Positions 44,759 through 54,530 of a stretch of DNA of 64,000 nt are shown here, in pieces (position 1 is the stretch's first letter; every line of letters starts with the position of its first letter). The translations under genes and the position numbers were made by a program. The notes under the pieces were generated by a model. The model was given only the letters and a program-made list of their open reading frames with translations. It was not told the origin of the DNA and ran no database searches. Origin of the DNA: Stenotrophomonas maltophilia (GTDB lineage: Bacteria; Pseudomonadota; Gammaproteobacteria; Xanthomonadales; Xanthomonadaceae); assembly GCF_002799245.1 (NCBI RefSeq), contig NZ_NEQV01000004.1:62001-126000 (forward strand). Reading direction: 5' to 3'.

Positions 44759-47007
44759 CTTCAGATTTTCTCGACTGGGGGGTCAGCATCCCCAAAGATG
44801 AGCCTGATCCATTCCGCGATGGCCGCATGCGGGCCCTCCTCAGGGCCTGCAATGCACACGCGGATATCAATGTTGTGGAGCTGAGACGGCTTGAACACCC
44901 ATTCGTTGCAGAGATCATAGTGGCCGATGTTGGTGATGGCGCCGTGTCCCCTGGGAACGACGCAGGGATTCACCGCATCGAACGAATTGCACTTCTCTAC
45001 CGAACTGGTGCCCGATTCCCATTCGAAGCTCGACCTCTCAGGAAGAGCTTCCCGAGAGCGCTGCATCAGTACTCTACGGGTGACCAAGGACCGCCGTCGC
45101 TCTGCATTATGGAGGGAGACTGGGAGCTTGCGGAACATAGGTTCACGCCAGAAGCGCTACTCGAGACCCTTCTAGCTTGGCTGGAAAAGACGGCAGATGG
45201 GACGATTCATGGGGCCGACCGCGGCTTGGAACCCGTCTTCTACAGCCTTGGGCAGTGCCTAATGCTTCCGCCGGACTTTGCGGAGGCTTTGAGCGATCCG
45301 TCCAAGGAGCTCGCTTTTGTGGACGCGTGGGAGTGGGAACGCGGAGTGACATATCGCACGCGCATTGTCGCGTCTGCTTCTCCGGCACGGGCGCCGCATC
45401 GCATACTCATCATGGATGCCGCCCCAATCGCGCACCTGCCACTCTCCTCGCCGCCGTCATCGCTTGGCAGCCTTGAAGAGCTGCTTGTAGCTAAGGGAAG
45501 CTCGCTGATGCCGGGACTGGCCAAATCAGTTCAAGAGGCTTTCCGGCGATGCTGCAACGCCAACATCCAGCCGGGTCAGGGGCGAATCATCTTGATCGTT
45601 CGTCTTCCGCGGCTACGAGACGGTGAAGTGGTGAGCATCGACTCGATGGGCTTCAGAATCGACTGTGACCTGGTCGCGCTAGGATTAAAAATACAGGCAC
45701 TTGGCCGGTACGGAGAGAACGATACAGTCCAGCCAGTCCTTATACTTGGAGAAGGACCGAGGTGGCCAGAGAAGGGTTGGCAAGATATCGAAGTGCTGCA
45801 CATCGACGTCAGCCGCAGTCTGGATCGAGACGAGGCGAAGCGATGGTCGGGAATTGAAGACGGTGAGTTCCGCGGCGTAATTGCAGGAGTGGGCGCCCTG
45901 GGAAGTGCCCTTATCGATATATGGTCACGCTCCGCATGGGGTCACTGGGACTACATCGATCCCGACGTTCTAGCTCAGCACAACGTCGTCCGGCATGTCG
46001 GCACCCAAGATCAGGTTGGGTTGCCAAAAGTCGAAGTAGCCAAACGCCATGCGCGGCGGACGCTCGGGTTTGCCGACCCAGATGTGAAAGCGTTGCAGAA
46101 CCGGGCCTCGGACCTTGATACAGAGGCGGTACATGCGTGCCTGAAGCGTGGCGATCTCCTCATCGATGCATCAACAACCATCCAGGTAACTAGGTCGTGG
46201 TCTGGAGCGGACCTACCTCGAGGTATGGCAACCTTCTTGACGCCGTCGGGAGATGGCTGCGTGCTTCTTGCTGAGGACAGCTCGCGGGAAATCAGAGGCG
46301 CATCGCTTGAGGCCCAGTACTACAGGGCGATCATCCAGCAAGATTGGGGAGCAGTGCACCTCGAAGCAAAGGGTCGCCCACTTCGAAGTGGGGCGGGCTG
46401 TCGCGATGTCTCTGTAGTCCTAGGCTACGACCAGGTGTTGCGAAGTGCATCATTACTTGCAGGGCAGATCAGGAATAGGTCAATGCTTTCCGGTGCAAGT
46501 ATCGATGTATGGGAGTCTTCGAGCGACGGCAGCATTCGTCACATTGAGGTGGCAGCCAGACGAACCTTTTCGAAAAAGGTAGGAGACTGGGAGATTATCT
46601 GGGACGAAGGTCTCTGCGAACAACTCCTAGGGGAACGAGCCAACTCGCTTCCACTCGAAACCGGAGGAATCCTTCTGGGCGTCGTCGATTTCAAGCTCAA
46701 CACAATCCATCTCGTGGACGGCCGTTCCGCACCAAAGGACAGTGTGTCAACTGAGGCGGACTTCCAGTGCGGTAGCTGCGGCGTGCAGGAAGACATTACT
46801 GAGGCCCAGCGTCGAACAGCCGGTATGGTGCTTTGGATAGGTGCTTGGCACTCGCATCCCCAGGGTGTGAAGGCAGTTCCAAGCATCCAGGATCAGGAAC
46901 TTCTGTCACATCTCTGCACAAGGCTGGGTGCGCACGGACTACCAGCGGTGATGCTCATAGCGGGCGAGAACGGCATCGACGTTTTCCTGCAAGCGAAAGG
47001 GAGTTAG
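44755..47007 (+). CDS. E2-E1-JAB fusion protein (Cap2-Cap3-like ubiquitin-type enzyme)
   Basis: This 750-residue protein joins three activities. Residues 1-180 look like a bacterial E2 domain with a cysteine candidate at Cys117 in PPSLCIMEGDWE. Residues 370-600 are an E1/ThiF domain with the nucleotide loop GVGALGSA, YIDPDVLAQHNVVRH and LLIDAS, and a catalytic cysteine candidate Cys549. Residues 630-750 are a JAB/JAMM isopeptidase with Glu635, His699-x-His701, Ser710 and Asp713. E2 and E1 cysteines are placed as in Cap2 of type II CBASS, and the JAB matches Cap3. GTG 44755 overlaps the MBL stop. Confidence 0.88.
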   Translation: MTSDFLDWGVSIPKDEPDPFRDGRMRALLRACNAHADINVVELRRLEHPFVAEIIVADVGDGAVSPGNDAGIHRIERIALLYRTGARFPFEARPLRKSFPRALHQYSTGDQGPPSLCIMEGDWELAEHRFTPEALLETLLAWLEKTADGTIHGADRGLEPVFYSLGQCLMLPPDFAEALSDPSKELAFVDAWEWERGVTYRTRIVASASPARAPHRILIMDAAPIAHLPLSSPPSSLGSLEELLVAKGSSLMPGLAKSVQEAFRRCCNANIQPGQGRIILIVRLPRLRDGEVVSIDSMGFRIDCDLVALGLKIQALGRYGENDTVQPVLILGEGPRWPEKGWQDIEVLHIDVSRSLDRDEAKRWSGIEDGEFRGVIAGVGALGSALIDIWSRSAWGHWDYIDPDVLAQHNVVRHVGTQDQVGLPKVEVAKRHARRTLGFADPDVKALQNRASDLDTEAVHACLKRGDLLIDASTTIQVTRSWSGADLPRGMATFLTPSGDGCVLLAEDSSREIRGASLEAQYYRAIIQQDWGAVHLEAKGRPLRSGAGCRDVSVVLGYDQVLRSASLLAGQIRNRSMLSGASIDVWESSSDGSIRHIEVAARRTFSKKVGDWEIIWDEGLCEQLLGERANSLPLETGGILLGVVDFKLNTIHLVDGRSAPKDSVSTEADFQCGSCGVQEDITEAQRRTAGMVLWIGAWHSHPQGVKAVPSIQDQELLSHLCTRLGAHGLPAVMLIAGENGIDVFLQAKGS

Positions 47008-47824
47008 CTCGCTTAACACGCAGACGAGTTGCCGAGCGGTTTGATGGCGCAGGCGGGACTTGCTGGCTTCGCCTCTGCGCACATGGGGTGGCCGCTTGGC
47101 GTGAGCGGATACATCTCCAGTTCCGATATGACCTGGTGCTGGCGGCCTTCCGTCAGCGCCCCATCAGTGATCAGGGGAGCAGTTGGAGTCTGCACTGGGC
47201 ATCTGAACTGGAGAGCCCGCTCTTCGTCTAAGGCCATCACCCCGGGGTGGTAATGATTGATCAAGCAGCTCTGGACGGCTGATATGCTCGGGTCCTGATA
47301 GATGTCGAATGGCAGCTTCTGGCCGGAAGCGGACATCAGGATCGCTGCTCCACTGGCTGTGCATAGCTCAGCCTTGAGGCGCTGCCGCGCTCTGGTCCTG
47401 CTCCACGCGCCGGCCAAGCTCGCCTTTGCCTTGCTGCCGCTTCTGGCCGAAAAGACTGTCGATTGATGCGCCCAGCCGCTAGGCGGCCTCCGCTACCAGG
47501 CGGCCGTACTCAACGATCTGCTGGATCGCCTCGATCTTGAACTCATGGTGCACCGATTCATGCCCACGACCACCTCTGCCTAAGCCATAGTTTATGGCTT
47601 CGATATTTCCGCAGAATCCGGCGGGATTGCAAATCGCTCAGAGGGATGCAGAAATCAGAATACTCCAGCGGGAGGTGCTTGACCTCGGCGTTAAGTGGAG
47701 GCGTTGCAGGACGATGGAAATGCTGTCGGTCGCCAGGCTGAATAATGGGACTTAGCGAGACGCAAGGCTCTCGCTAGAGTGGCCGGGATCGTTCTGTATT
47801 ACCCGACCCCGGCCCAAAGGGGCG
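47008..47824. other. Decayed intergenic DNA with repeats
   Basis: No intact gene is seen in this 817-bp stretch. It holds an IS3 remnant (next entry), a TGTCCGCTTCCGGCC palindrome on the minus strand at 47310-47335 and a small hairpin AAGCCATA/TATGGCTT at 47582-47600. Confidence 0.5.
47360..47560 (-). pseudogene. IS3-family OrfA transposase remnant
   Basis: The minus strand codes for EFKIEAIQQIVEYG..VAEAA, an in-frame TAG at 47481-47479, then RLGASIDSLF, matching the HTH region of IS3-type OrfA proteins. QRLKAEL in another frame further on resembles the next OrfA part. The element has lost the rest. Confidence 0.65.
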
Positions 47825-48034
47825 CTATTTCCGCAGGCGATCGAAATGCTCGTCACCTATCACAGGTGCGAACTGAGACTCCTGCTTCAATAGCATAACC
47901 GAGTGCTCGCAGTCAGAAAGGTTAATGTAGCTCTCCGAGCTCACCGCAATGATTCTTCCATTCTTTGCCGTGAACCGCCATCGCCACTGTCCCGCAACGT
48001 CCTTGTATACATAGAAGTAAGAAACCTCTGCCAT
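47825..48034 (-). CDS. DUF1508 (YegP-like) small protein
   Basis: This 69-residue protein is one DUF1508 unit: YFYVYKDVAGQWRWRFTAKNGRIIAVSSESY, then a C-terminal helix. The fold is a small beta-sheet of unknown role; YegP has two such units. It is alone, flanked by decayed DNA. Confidence 0.8.
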   Translation of the reverse strand: MAEVSYFYVYKDVAGQWRWRFTAKNGRIIAVSSESYINLSDCEHSVMLLKQESQFAPVIGDEHFDRLRK

Positions 48035-48590
48035 TGCGTATTTATCCCCCTTCGTTCGCCAATGTATGGCCGACCGGCGTTAGGCTGGTCGGCCTCCCTG
48101 GAGGCAGACTGCGATCCTCGTGTCGGAAGACAGTGAGTCTGCGTCTCCTGTCTTCGATCTTAGGTTTGCCGAGTCTACTGAACAAGTGGTTAGGGGCTGG
48201 GATGCGGGCAAGCGATTGTCAAATTGGCCGGATCAGCTCGGAGTCGTGTGCCGCCTCTAGCCGGAGACGCTCGGCCACGCGCATAGGGCCCTTTTCTGGA
48301 TCCTCGCATACGCGATCGATCTCGGGTTTGGTGGGAGCATGAGCGTGTGGTATCACGGAGAGGGTTAGGGCGTGCCGTAACGTCGGTGTGATACGACACA
48401 AAAGCACCAAAAGTAGCATCGACGCCGGATTGGGCCGCCAGAACTTGCCCAGCACGGCTGCTTTTCCGGGGACCAGCCTGTTGAATGGGTGTAGGATTTT
48501 TCCTATTCCAAGTTGAAACCGGATTGGCGACACTTCGCGCAATGCCGCTCTAAGCGGTCCATTCCTGGTTGGCCCATTCAGGGGAAAAAC
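48035..48590. other. Intergenic stretch without a supported gene
   Basis: An open frame on the minus strand (48219-48542) has no family resemblance I can name and is not called. No repeats of note were seen. Confidence 0.4.
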
Positions 48591-49331
48591 ATGCCAGCTT
48601 TTGCGGTCGGAGATCGGGTATACGTTCCGTGCCTTCTTGTGCCCGACCTTGAGGATCAGGACACCGCGCTTTACAGGACAAAGATTTCATCCATCAACGC
48701 TAGGTCTGCAACTGTAGAGGTACCACGTGGTGCTGTTTCAGGGCCCATTGGAGTAGGCCGGCTCCACTCGGATGTGGGCATTCTCATCATCAATATCGGC
48801 GACTTCGTTAGCGAGGCCGCGTTACTTGACCCACTCGCGAAGTCAGTGCTTCAGTTTTGCCGCCTGCTCGTTCCAGACGACCAGGTTATCGCGGTGAAAG
48901 TCCGAAGCGTTGCTGAGTTGAAAGCGTTCTGGATCAAGAACCATAGAGCTTACACGCACGTTATCCTCATCGGGCATGGAAACAGGGACTGTATTGGCTT
49001 TGGCGTGGATGGTGACGTCAATCTTCCAACATAAGATGATGCCCTAAAGGATCGTGGTGCCAAGCCAAAATCATTTATCTCTCTCTGTTGCAAAACAGGT
49101 TATGCAGATTTCGGAAAGACCTTTTCGCGGTTCACCATCTGTAAAACCTTTGCAGCGCCGTTCCACTCGGTTCATGGCGCGACAGCCTCTCAGTTTTGCC
49201 AAACCATGCTCACTTGGATGCTAGTTGACGGGAGGACCACCAAAGCTGCCTTCAGGAGCGCGCGCAACTCGGTTCCGGGCGGCGTCAGCTTTCGCCTATG
49301 GCAGAATGGTGAGTTGTCGGCGGGCAGGTGA
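48591..49331 (+). pseudogene. Possible CHAT/caspase-like protease gene with in-frame stop
   Basis: The frame runs from ATG 48591 to TGA 49331 with a single TAA at codon 148 (49032-49034). Before the stop lies VILIGHGNRD (His129), after it ISLCCKTG (Cys166 or Cys167). A His-Gly followed by a Cys in a hydrophobic strand is the dyad pattern of CHAT and caspase-like peptidases. The stop separates the two catalytic residues. A 245-residue protein would result without it. Confidence 0.55.
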
Positions 49332-49731
49332 TTCGCCCCAATGGCTGTAGACAGCAACTTCCAATCTGAATGTCCGCTTTTGGCCGATAGCGGACACAGG
49401 CCCCGCGGCGAATGTCCACCTCTTCTTTGGCGATTCGGTCAGAGCTCAATTCAATCTGATCAACTGCCTACCAGCTTGTCGACTTCGCCTGCGAAATGAT
49501 CTTGGGATCTGGGAAGCTACCCTTGAGAGTGCACCGAGGCGACCGCGATGCCGGCCGGATTTCCCCTCAGGCGCTATGCCAGTCTACAATATACCGTCAA
49601 ATACCCAACGGATCGGCTAGCGATGACTCCACCCTGACGCTTGATTGAAGAAGCGACCCAGACACTTAGGTCTGGAAGGGTGCCTGTTTCTTTCGTTTGG
49701 CGCGCACTGCTGTGCGCGGAGATCATTTTCT
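49332..49731. other. Intergenic stretch with palindromic repeat
   Basis: No gene is seen. A 26-bp palindrome with arms TGTCCGCT and AGCGGACA occurs at 49371-49396, followed by a related word (ATGTCCACCTCTTC) at 49414. The end of this stretch should contain the promoter of the SulP gene. Confidence 0.5.
49371..49396. repeat. Dispersed palindrome with arms TGTCCGCT/AGCGGACA
   Basis: The best copy of a word that recurs in the accessory DNA at 40928 (plus), 47310 (minus) and, as a half, at 29101 (minus). The arms match perfectly over 8 bp with TTTTGGCCGAT in between. Confidence 0.65.
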
Positions 49732-51210
49732 ATGCCTGCAATTTATCCCCTGCGCCAGCAATGGCTCGGTAACATCCGTGGTGACCTGCTGTCGGGCATT
49801 GTCGTTGCGCTAGCCCTGATTCCTGAGGCAATCGCGTTTTCCATCATCGCCGGCGTCGACCCAAAGGTAGGTTTGTATGCCTCGTTCTGCATCGCCGTCA
49901 TCACCGCCATCGCCGGTGGCCGCCCTGGCATGATCTCGGCTGCGACCGGCGCCATGGCGTTGGTGATGGTCACGCTGGTGCGCGAGCACGGCATTCAGTA
50001 TCTGTTTGCCGCCACCATCCTGGCCGGCGTCCTGCAGATGCTGGCCGGCGCCCTGCGGTTGGGCTCGCTGATGCGCTTTGTGTCGCGCTCGGTGGTGACC
50101 GGATTTGTGAATGCACTGGCGATTCTCATTTTCATGGCGCAGCTTCCCGAGCTCATCGGCATGCCGTGGATGGTGTATGCGATCTGTGCTGTGGGTCTGG
50201 CAATCATCTACCTGCTGCCGCTGCTGACCAAAGCCGTTCCTTCGGCATTGGTGGCGATCGTGGTTCTCACGGCCGCTTCCATGTATTTCGGCTTCCAGGT
50301 ACGGACCGTAGGCGACATGGGGGCGCTGCCTGACAGCCTGCCGTCGTTCCTGATTCCGGATGTGCCATTCACCTGGGAAACACTCCAGATCCTGCTGCCG
50401 GTTTCGGCGACTTTGGCGGTCGTTGGCTTGTTGGAATCGCTGATGACCGCGCAGATCGTCGAAGACATGACCGATACCCCGAGCCAGAAGAATCGCGAAT
50501 GTGCTGGCCAAGGCTTGGCTAACACCGTAACGGGCTTCTTTGGGGGCATGGCAGGCTGTGCAATGATCGGCCAGTCGGTGATCAACATCACTTCCGGTGG
50601 CCGGGGCCGTCTCTCGTGCCTTGTGGCCGGCGTGGTTTTGCTCCTTCTGGTTGTTTATGGGTCAAACCTGGTGAGTCAGATTCCAATGGCCGCACTGGTC
50701 GCGGTGATGATCATGGTCAGCATCGGCACCTTCAGCTGGCGCTCGCTGCGCGAGCTGGCCATTCATCCCAAGAGCTCTTCGGTCGTGATGATTGGCACGG
50801 TCATCGTGACCGTGGCTACCCACGACCTCGCCAAAGGCGTGTTGACAGGCGTGATCCTGTCGGCGGTGTTCTTCACCCGCAAGGTCGGCAAGATGCTGAT
50901 CATCGACGACACCCAGGTCGAGACCGACTCGCGCGTCTACGTTGTGAAGGGGCAGGTGTTCTTTGCGTCTGCCGGACAGTTCGTGAGTAGCTTCAACTAT
51001 CTGGATGTCCCCAAGGAGGTCATCATCGATCTGAAGGACGCCCACTTCTGGGACCTGACCGCCGTTGATGCGCTCGACCGGGTAGTGATGAAGCTGCGCG
51101 AGCACGGCGCGACCGTTGAGGTGTTCGGTCTCAACGATGCAAGTGAGACCTTGGTAGACCGCTTGGGAAAGCATCGTACGCCAGGCGCCACACGGTCGTC
51201 GGGTCATTGA
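49732..51210 (+). CDS. SulP-family anion transporter with STAS domain
   Basis: This 492-residue inner-membrane protein has the SulP transporter part (about residues 1-380, with [20 protein letters not shown] and [20 protein letters not shown]) and a C-terminal STAS domain ([20 protein letters not shown]). Members move sulfate, bicarbonate or other oxyanions. In arsenic loci SulP genes occur next to ArsC-like phosphatases, so an oxyanion role is possible. ATG 49732 is preferred to an upstream TTG. Confidence 0.9.
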   Translation: MPAIYPLRQQWLGNIRGDLLSGIVVALALIPEAIAFSIIAGVDPKVGLYASFCIAVITAIAGGRPGMISAATGAMALVMVTLVREHGIQYLFAATILAGVLQMLAGALRLGSLMRFVSRSVVTGFVNALAILIFMAQLPELIGMPWMVYAICAVGLAIIYLLPLLTKAVPSALVAIVVLTAASMYFGFQVRTVGDMGALPDSLPSFLIPDVPFTWETLQILLPVSATLAVVGLLESLMTAQIVEDMTDTPSQKNRECAGQGLANTVTGFFGGMAGCAMIGQSVINITSGGRGRLSCLVAGVVLLLLVVYGSNLVSQIPMAALVAVMIMVSIGTFSWRSLRELAIHPKSSSVVMIGTVIVTVATHDLAKGVLTGVILSAVFFTRKVGKMLIIDDTQVETDSRVYVVKGQVFFASAGQFVSSFNYLDVPKEVIIDLKDAHFWDLTAVDALDRVVMKLREHGATVEVFGLNDASETLVDRLGKHRTPGATRSSGH

Positions 51211-51221
51211 ACAGATGAGCG

Positions 51222-51253
51222 AAGCGGGCACCGAGGGGTGCCCGCTTCCTTTT
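51222..51253 (+). terminator. Rho-independent terminator after the SulP gene
   Basis: The stem AAGCGGGCACC / GGTGCCCGCTT with a GAGG loop is followed by CCTTTT. Confidence 0.85.
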
Positions 51254-51292
51254 CGGCAGTCATCGAGTTGACATATGGCAAGGCAATACTTC

Positions 51293-51308
51293 GATTATTC
51301 TAGATAAA
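51293..51308. promoter_or_regulatory. ArsR-type operator candidate before the arsC-like gene
   Basis: The AT-rich word GATTATTCTAGATAAAT at about 51293-51308 contains ATTCTAGA, also present in the operator between arsR and arsH (54847-54864). It could place this gene under the same ArsR. Confidence 0.5.
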
Positions 51309-51321
51309 TGGTTGCGATGAC

Positions 51322-51855
51322 ATGCGTCCCCTGAATGTTCTGTTCCTTTGCACAGGCAACTCGGCGCGCAGCATTCTTGCCGAAGCACTGGCCAGCCATT
51401 TAGGGCGTGAACGTATCCGCGCTTACAGTGCGGGCAGTCATCCCAAGGGCGTAGTTCATCCGGTGGCCCTGCAGGTGCTCTCGGAGATTGGCTTCGACGT
51501 TGCCGGGCTGTCGAGCAAGCCGTGGGATGCATTCGCAGGTCCGGAAGCACCGCAGATGGATCTCATCGTAACGGTGTGCGATCGTGCCGCGGGTGAAGCG
51601 TGTCCCGTGTGGCCAGGCCACCCGGCTACCGCCCACTGGGGCATCCCCGACCCGGCCGCAGTGCAGGGCAGTGCTGATCAGGTCCATAAGGCGTTCCTGA
51701 GCACGCTTCACCAGCTCCAGCACCGTCTCGGATTGCTGTTGGCGCTTAAGCCTGAAGCGCTGGACCGCATGGCCCTGCAATCGCAGGTGCGGGCGCTGGG
51801 CAATGGCGCCGAGGCTCACGCGCCAGATAACACCGGAGAAGCCTCCCCGATGTAG
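51322..51855 (+). CDS. arsC: Arsenate reductase/LMW phosphatase-type ArsC (second copy)
   Basis: This 177-residue protein has the P-loop LCTGNSARS and the segments SAGSHPKGVVHP and DLIVTVCD typical of thioredoxin- or glutaredoxin-coupled ArsC of the low-molecular-weight phosphatase type. It is similar to the ArsC coded at 54014 but longer at the C-terminus. It is convergent with and overlaps arsO by 40 bp. Confidence 0.85.
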   Translation: MRPLNVLFLCTGNSARSILAEALASHLGRERIRAYSAGSHPKGVVHPVALQVLSEIGFDVAGLSSKPWDAFAGPEAPQMDLIVTVCDRAAGEACPVWPGHPATAHWGIPDPAAVQGSADQVHKAFLSTLHQLQHRLGLLLALKPEALDRMALQSQVRALGNGAEAHAPDNTGEASPM

Positions 51856-52901
51856 TCGCTGATCTGCCTAACTGCCTCGCGCGCGTATCGGGTCACCCCG
51901 ATCAGCGTGGCCGATGCTGCGCCATTCCAGTCGCCATAGCCAAGCAGCCAAATCGATGGCGCTGCGACCGACCGAACCTGGGTGTCATCCACGTCGATCC
52001 GACCACGAGCGTTGACAATGCCCAGTCCTTCCAGGTGCGACAATACCGGCCGGAAGCCGGTGCACCATATCACCGCGTCGAAGTTGCGTTCGCTGCCATC
52101 TGCCCACTGCATGCCGGTGGCGGTGAAACGGACGGGTGGCGGCATGGAGACCAGTACGCCGCGGCGCCGTGCGTCCACCACCGGCGGCACCATCACGATG
52201 TCGCCAAAACCATCCCGCTGAATATCCGGCTCGCGTCCTTCCTGCTGAGCCCTCCACTTCTCGGTTGCGCGTGCGAACAGAATGCGCCCGTCGACATCGT
52301 CGGCCAGGAAGGCTGGCACCCGCTGGGTGATCCACGTGGTCTTGGCCACCTTGGAGACCTCGGCCAGAATCTGTGCGCCTGAGTTGCCGCTGCCGATGAT
52401 GGCCACGCGCATTCCGGCGAAGGGTTCGGGATGGCTGTAGTGGGCCGAGTGCAGCTGCACGCCGCCGAAAGCGTTCAGACCTTCATATCCGGGCGTGCAG
52501 GGATGCCGCCACGTACCCGTGGCGCTGATCACTGCATGTGTCTGCCACTGCCGGCCGTCATCTGCTTCCACCCGCAGCCGGCTCCCCGAGCGGCTGATGC
52601 GTTTTACCTGCACGGGACGGATGACAGGCAGCGCATACTTATGCTCGTAGCGCGCGAGGTAGTCGAGCACTTCCGCCTGCGACGGGCACGGTTCCCGGGT
52701 AGCAGGCATCGGCCAACCGGGAATCGAGCTCCAGCCCGCCGGCGAGAACAGATGCAGGGATTTCCACGCATGCTGCCACGCCCCGCCAGGTGACGTTTCG
52801 GCATCAAGAATCACATAGGACAGCCCGCTGCGACGCAGGAAGTAGCCAGCCGAAAGACCCGCCTGGCCACCTCCGATCACCACGACATCGACGCTGTCCA
52901 T
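51816..52901 (-). CDS. arsO: Flavin monooxygenase-like ArsO
   Basis: This 361-residue protein has an FAD-binding GGGQAGLSAGYFLRR near its start, an NAD(P)-binding GSGNSGAQ in the middle and the ATGTW motif, in common with flavin monooxygenases of the ArsO type found in ars operons. ATG 52901 follows GAGGAAG. It is the last gene of the arsR-arsC-acr3-arsO operon. The reaction is not settled. Confidence 0.85.
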   Translation of the reverse strand: MDSVDVVVIGGGQAGLSAGYFLRRSGLSYVILDAETSPGGAWQHAWKSLHLFSPAGWSSIPGWPMPATREPCPSQAEVLDYLARYEHKYALPVIRPVQVKRISRSGSRLRVEADDGRQWQTHAVISATGTWRHPCTPGYEGLNAFGGVQLHSAHYSHPEPFAGMRVAIIGSGNSGAQILAEVSKVAKTTWITQRVPAFLADDVDGRILFARATEKWRAQQEGREPDIQRDGFGDIVMVPPVVDARRRGVLVSMPPPVRFTATGMQWADGSERNFDAVIWCTGFRPVLSHLEGLGIVNARGRIDVDDTQVRSVAAPSIWLLGYGDWNGAASATLIGVTRYAREAVRQISDYIGEASPVLSGA

Positions 52902-52934
52902 CGGGACTTCCTCATGCTGCAGCACCTAGGCGGT

Positions 52935-53993
52935 TCAGCGGCTCCGTGCATCGGCAGGAAAGTAGCTTTTGCCCAGGCGCAGGGCGACGTGGACCAGCAG
53001 AATCAGCACGGGCACTTCCACCAGCGGGCCGATAACAGCCGCGAAGGCTACCGGGGAAGCCAGCCCGAACGCCGCGATCGCCACGGCGATGGCCAGTTCG
53101 AAGTTGTTGCCTGCTGCGGTGAACGCGATCGCGGTGGTGCGGGGGTAGTCTTTGGCGATCAGGTTGCCCATGAAGAAACTGATGACGAACTGGATGATGA
53201 AGTACAACGTCAGCGGGATCGCGATGCGTACCGCGTCCATCGGAATCCTCAGCACATCGCCTCCCTTCAGGCTGAACATCGCCACGATGGTAAACAGCAG
53301 TGCGGCGAGGGTTACCGGGCTGATGGCGGGCAGGAACGTCTCTTCATACCATTGCACGCCCTTGCGCGCCTTCAACCATCGGCGGGTGAGGAAGCCCGCC
53401 AGGAACGGGATACCAAGGTAGATCAGAACAGCCTCGGCGATGGTCCAGAAACTGACATCGATGACGCTGCCCTGCAGACCGAACACCGGCGGCAACCAGG
53501 ACAGGAAGAACCACGCGTAGACGCTGAACAGCGCAATCTGGAAGATCGAGTTGAATGCCACCAGCCCAGCGACGTACTGGCCGTCACCGCGGGCAAGCTG
53601 ATTCCAGACCAGCACCATGGCGATGCAGCGTGCCAGCCCGATCAGGATCAGGCCGGTCATGTACTCGGGGTAATCCCGCAGGAACAGCACGGCCAGGCCG
53701 AACATCAGGAACGGACCGACGATCCAGTTCTGCAGCAGCGAGAGCATCAGTACCCGTTTGTCGGCGAAGACCCGCGGCAGTTCCTCGTACTTCACCTTGG
53801 CCAGCGGCGGATACATCATCAGGATCAGACCAATCGCGATCGGGATGTTGGTCGACCCTATGGAGAGGCTGTTCAACGCGCTGGGCACACCCTCGAACAA
53901 CGCCCCCATGCCGACGCCGAGCGCCATGGCGGCGAAGATCCAGAGCGTGAGATACCGGTCCAGGAAGGACAGGCGGGAGGTATCAGTGGTCAT
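52935..53993 (-). CDS. acr3: Arsenite efflux permease ACR3
   Basis: This 352-residue protein has ten membrane helices and the ACR3 cysteine in [12 protein letters not shown], needed for arsenite transport. Segments [10 protein letters not shown] and [14 protein letters not shown] are family features. It expels As(III) produced by ArsC. It lies 20 bp after arsC. Confidence 0.95.
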   Translation of the reverse strand: MTTDTSRLSFLDRYLTLWIFAAMALGVGMGALFEGVPSALNSLSIGSTNIPIAIGLILMMYPPLAKVKYEELPRVFADKRVLMLSLLQNWIVGPFLMFGLAVLFLRDYPEYMTGLILIGLARCIAMVLVWNQLARGDGQYVAGLVAFNSIFQIALFSVYAWFFLSWLPPVFGLQGSVIDVSFWTIAEAVLIYLGIPFLAGFLTRRWLKARKGVQWYEETFLPAISPVTLAALLFTIVAMFSLKGGDVLRIPMDAVRIAIPLTLYFIIQFVISFFMGNLIAKDYPRTTAIAFTAAGNNFELAIAVAIAAFGLASPVAFAAVIGPLVEVPVLILLVHVALRLGKSYFPADARSR

Positions 53994-54013
53994 GGGGATT
54001 TCCGGAAGGACGG

Positions 54014-54505
54014 TCAGTTGATCTGTGCGATCGGGTCGAGCCGGGCCTTGAGGGCCTCGCTGTCATCCCAGACGCTGTCGGAGATCTCCAGGAAGGCCCT
54101 CAGGCGCGCCTTGATGATCTGGTGCGCGCGATCGAAGGCTTCGGCTTTCTCTCCGTCCGAGCCTTCAACGCCGGCCGGATCGAACAGGCCCCAGTGCACC
54201 CGTACAAAGTCGCCGAACACTACCGGGCATGCCTCGACCGCCGCGCTGTCGCAGACGGTGACGATCAGATCCATCGGCGCGGCATCCGCTTCGGCGAACT
54301 CGTCCCACGACTTGCTGCGAAGGCCGTCCACCGGGAAACCCTCGCGCTTCAACTGAGCAATGGCAAACGGGTTGACACGGCCGGCCGGCTGGCTGCCGGC
54401 GCTGAAGGACTCGTAGCGGCCTTGGCCCCACTTCTTCAGGGTCGATTCGGCCAACACGCTGCGAGCGGAATTACCGGTACACAAGAACAGGACGCGACGG
54501 GTCAT
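54014..54505 (-). CDS. arsC: Arsenate reductase ArsC (LMW phosphatase type)
   Basis: This 163-residue protein has the P-loop [24 protein letters not shown] and [16 protein letters not shown], the resolving cysteines of the thioredoxin-linked ArsC class. ATG 54505 gives a family-like MTRRVLF start. It lies 25 bp after arsR. Confidence 0.92.
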   Translation of the reverse strand: MTRRVLFLCTGNSARSVLAESTLKKWGQGRYESFSAGSQPAGRVNPFAIAQLKREGFPVDGLRSKSWDEFAEADAAPMDLIVTVCDSAAVEACPVVFGDFVRVHWGLFDPAGVEGSDGEKAEAFDRAHQIIKARLRAFLEISDSVWDDSEALKARLDPIAQIN

Positions 54506-54530
54506 CTGAGCGATCTCTAAGGTGGGTTGG

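Noticed and set aside
44755-47007. Reading the protein as a plain ThiF/MoeB sulfur-carrier adenylyltransferase
   Set aside because: The added E2-like N-terminus and complete JAMM domain do not occur in ThiF or MoeB, and no thiamine or molybdopterin genes are near.
41926-47007. A complete CBASS or Bil system
   Set aside because: No CD-NTase, no known CBASS effector and no separate ubiquitin-like gene were found.
47013-47417. 134-codon minus-strand frame
   Set aside because: It includes part of an IS3 OrfA remnant and a palindrome; it does not look like an intact gene.
48219-48542. 107-codon minus-strand frame
   Set aside because: The C-terminal part has plausible amino-acid use but I can name no family and see no good start.
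49010-49060. A frameshift in the CHAT-like gene
   Set aside because: The codons after TAA continue in the same frame, so a nonsense change explains the break.
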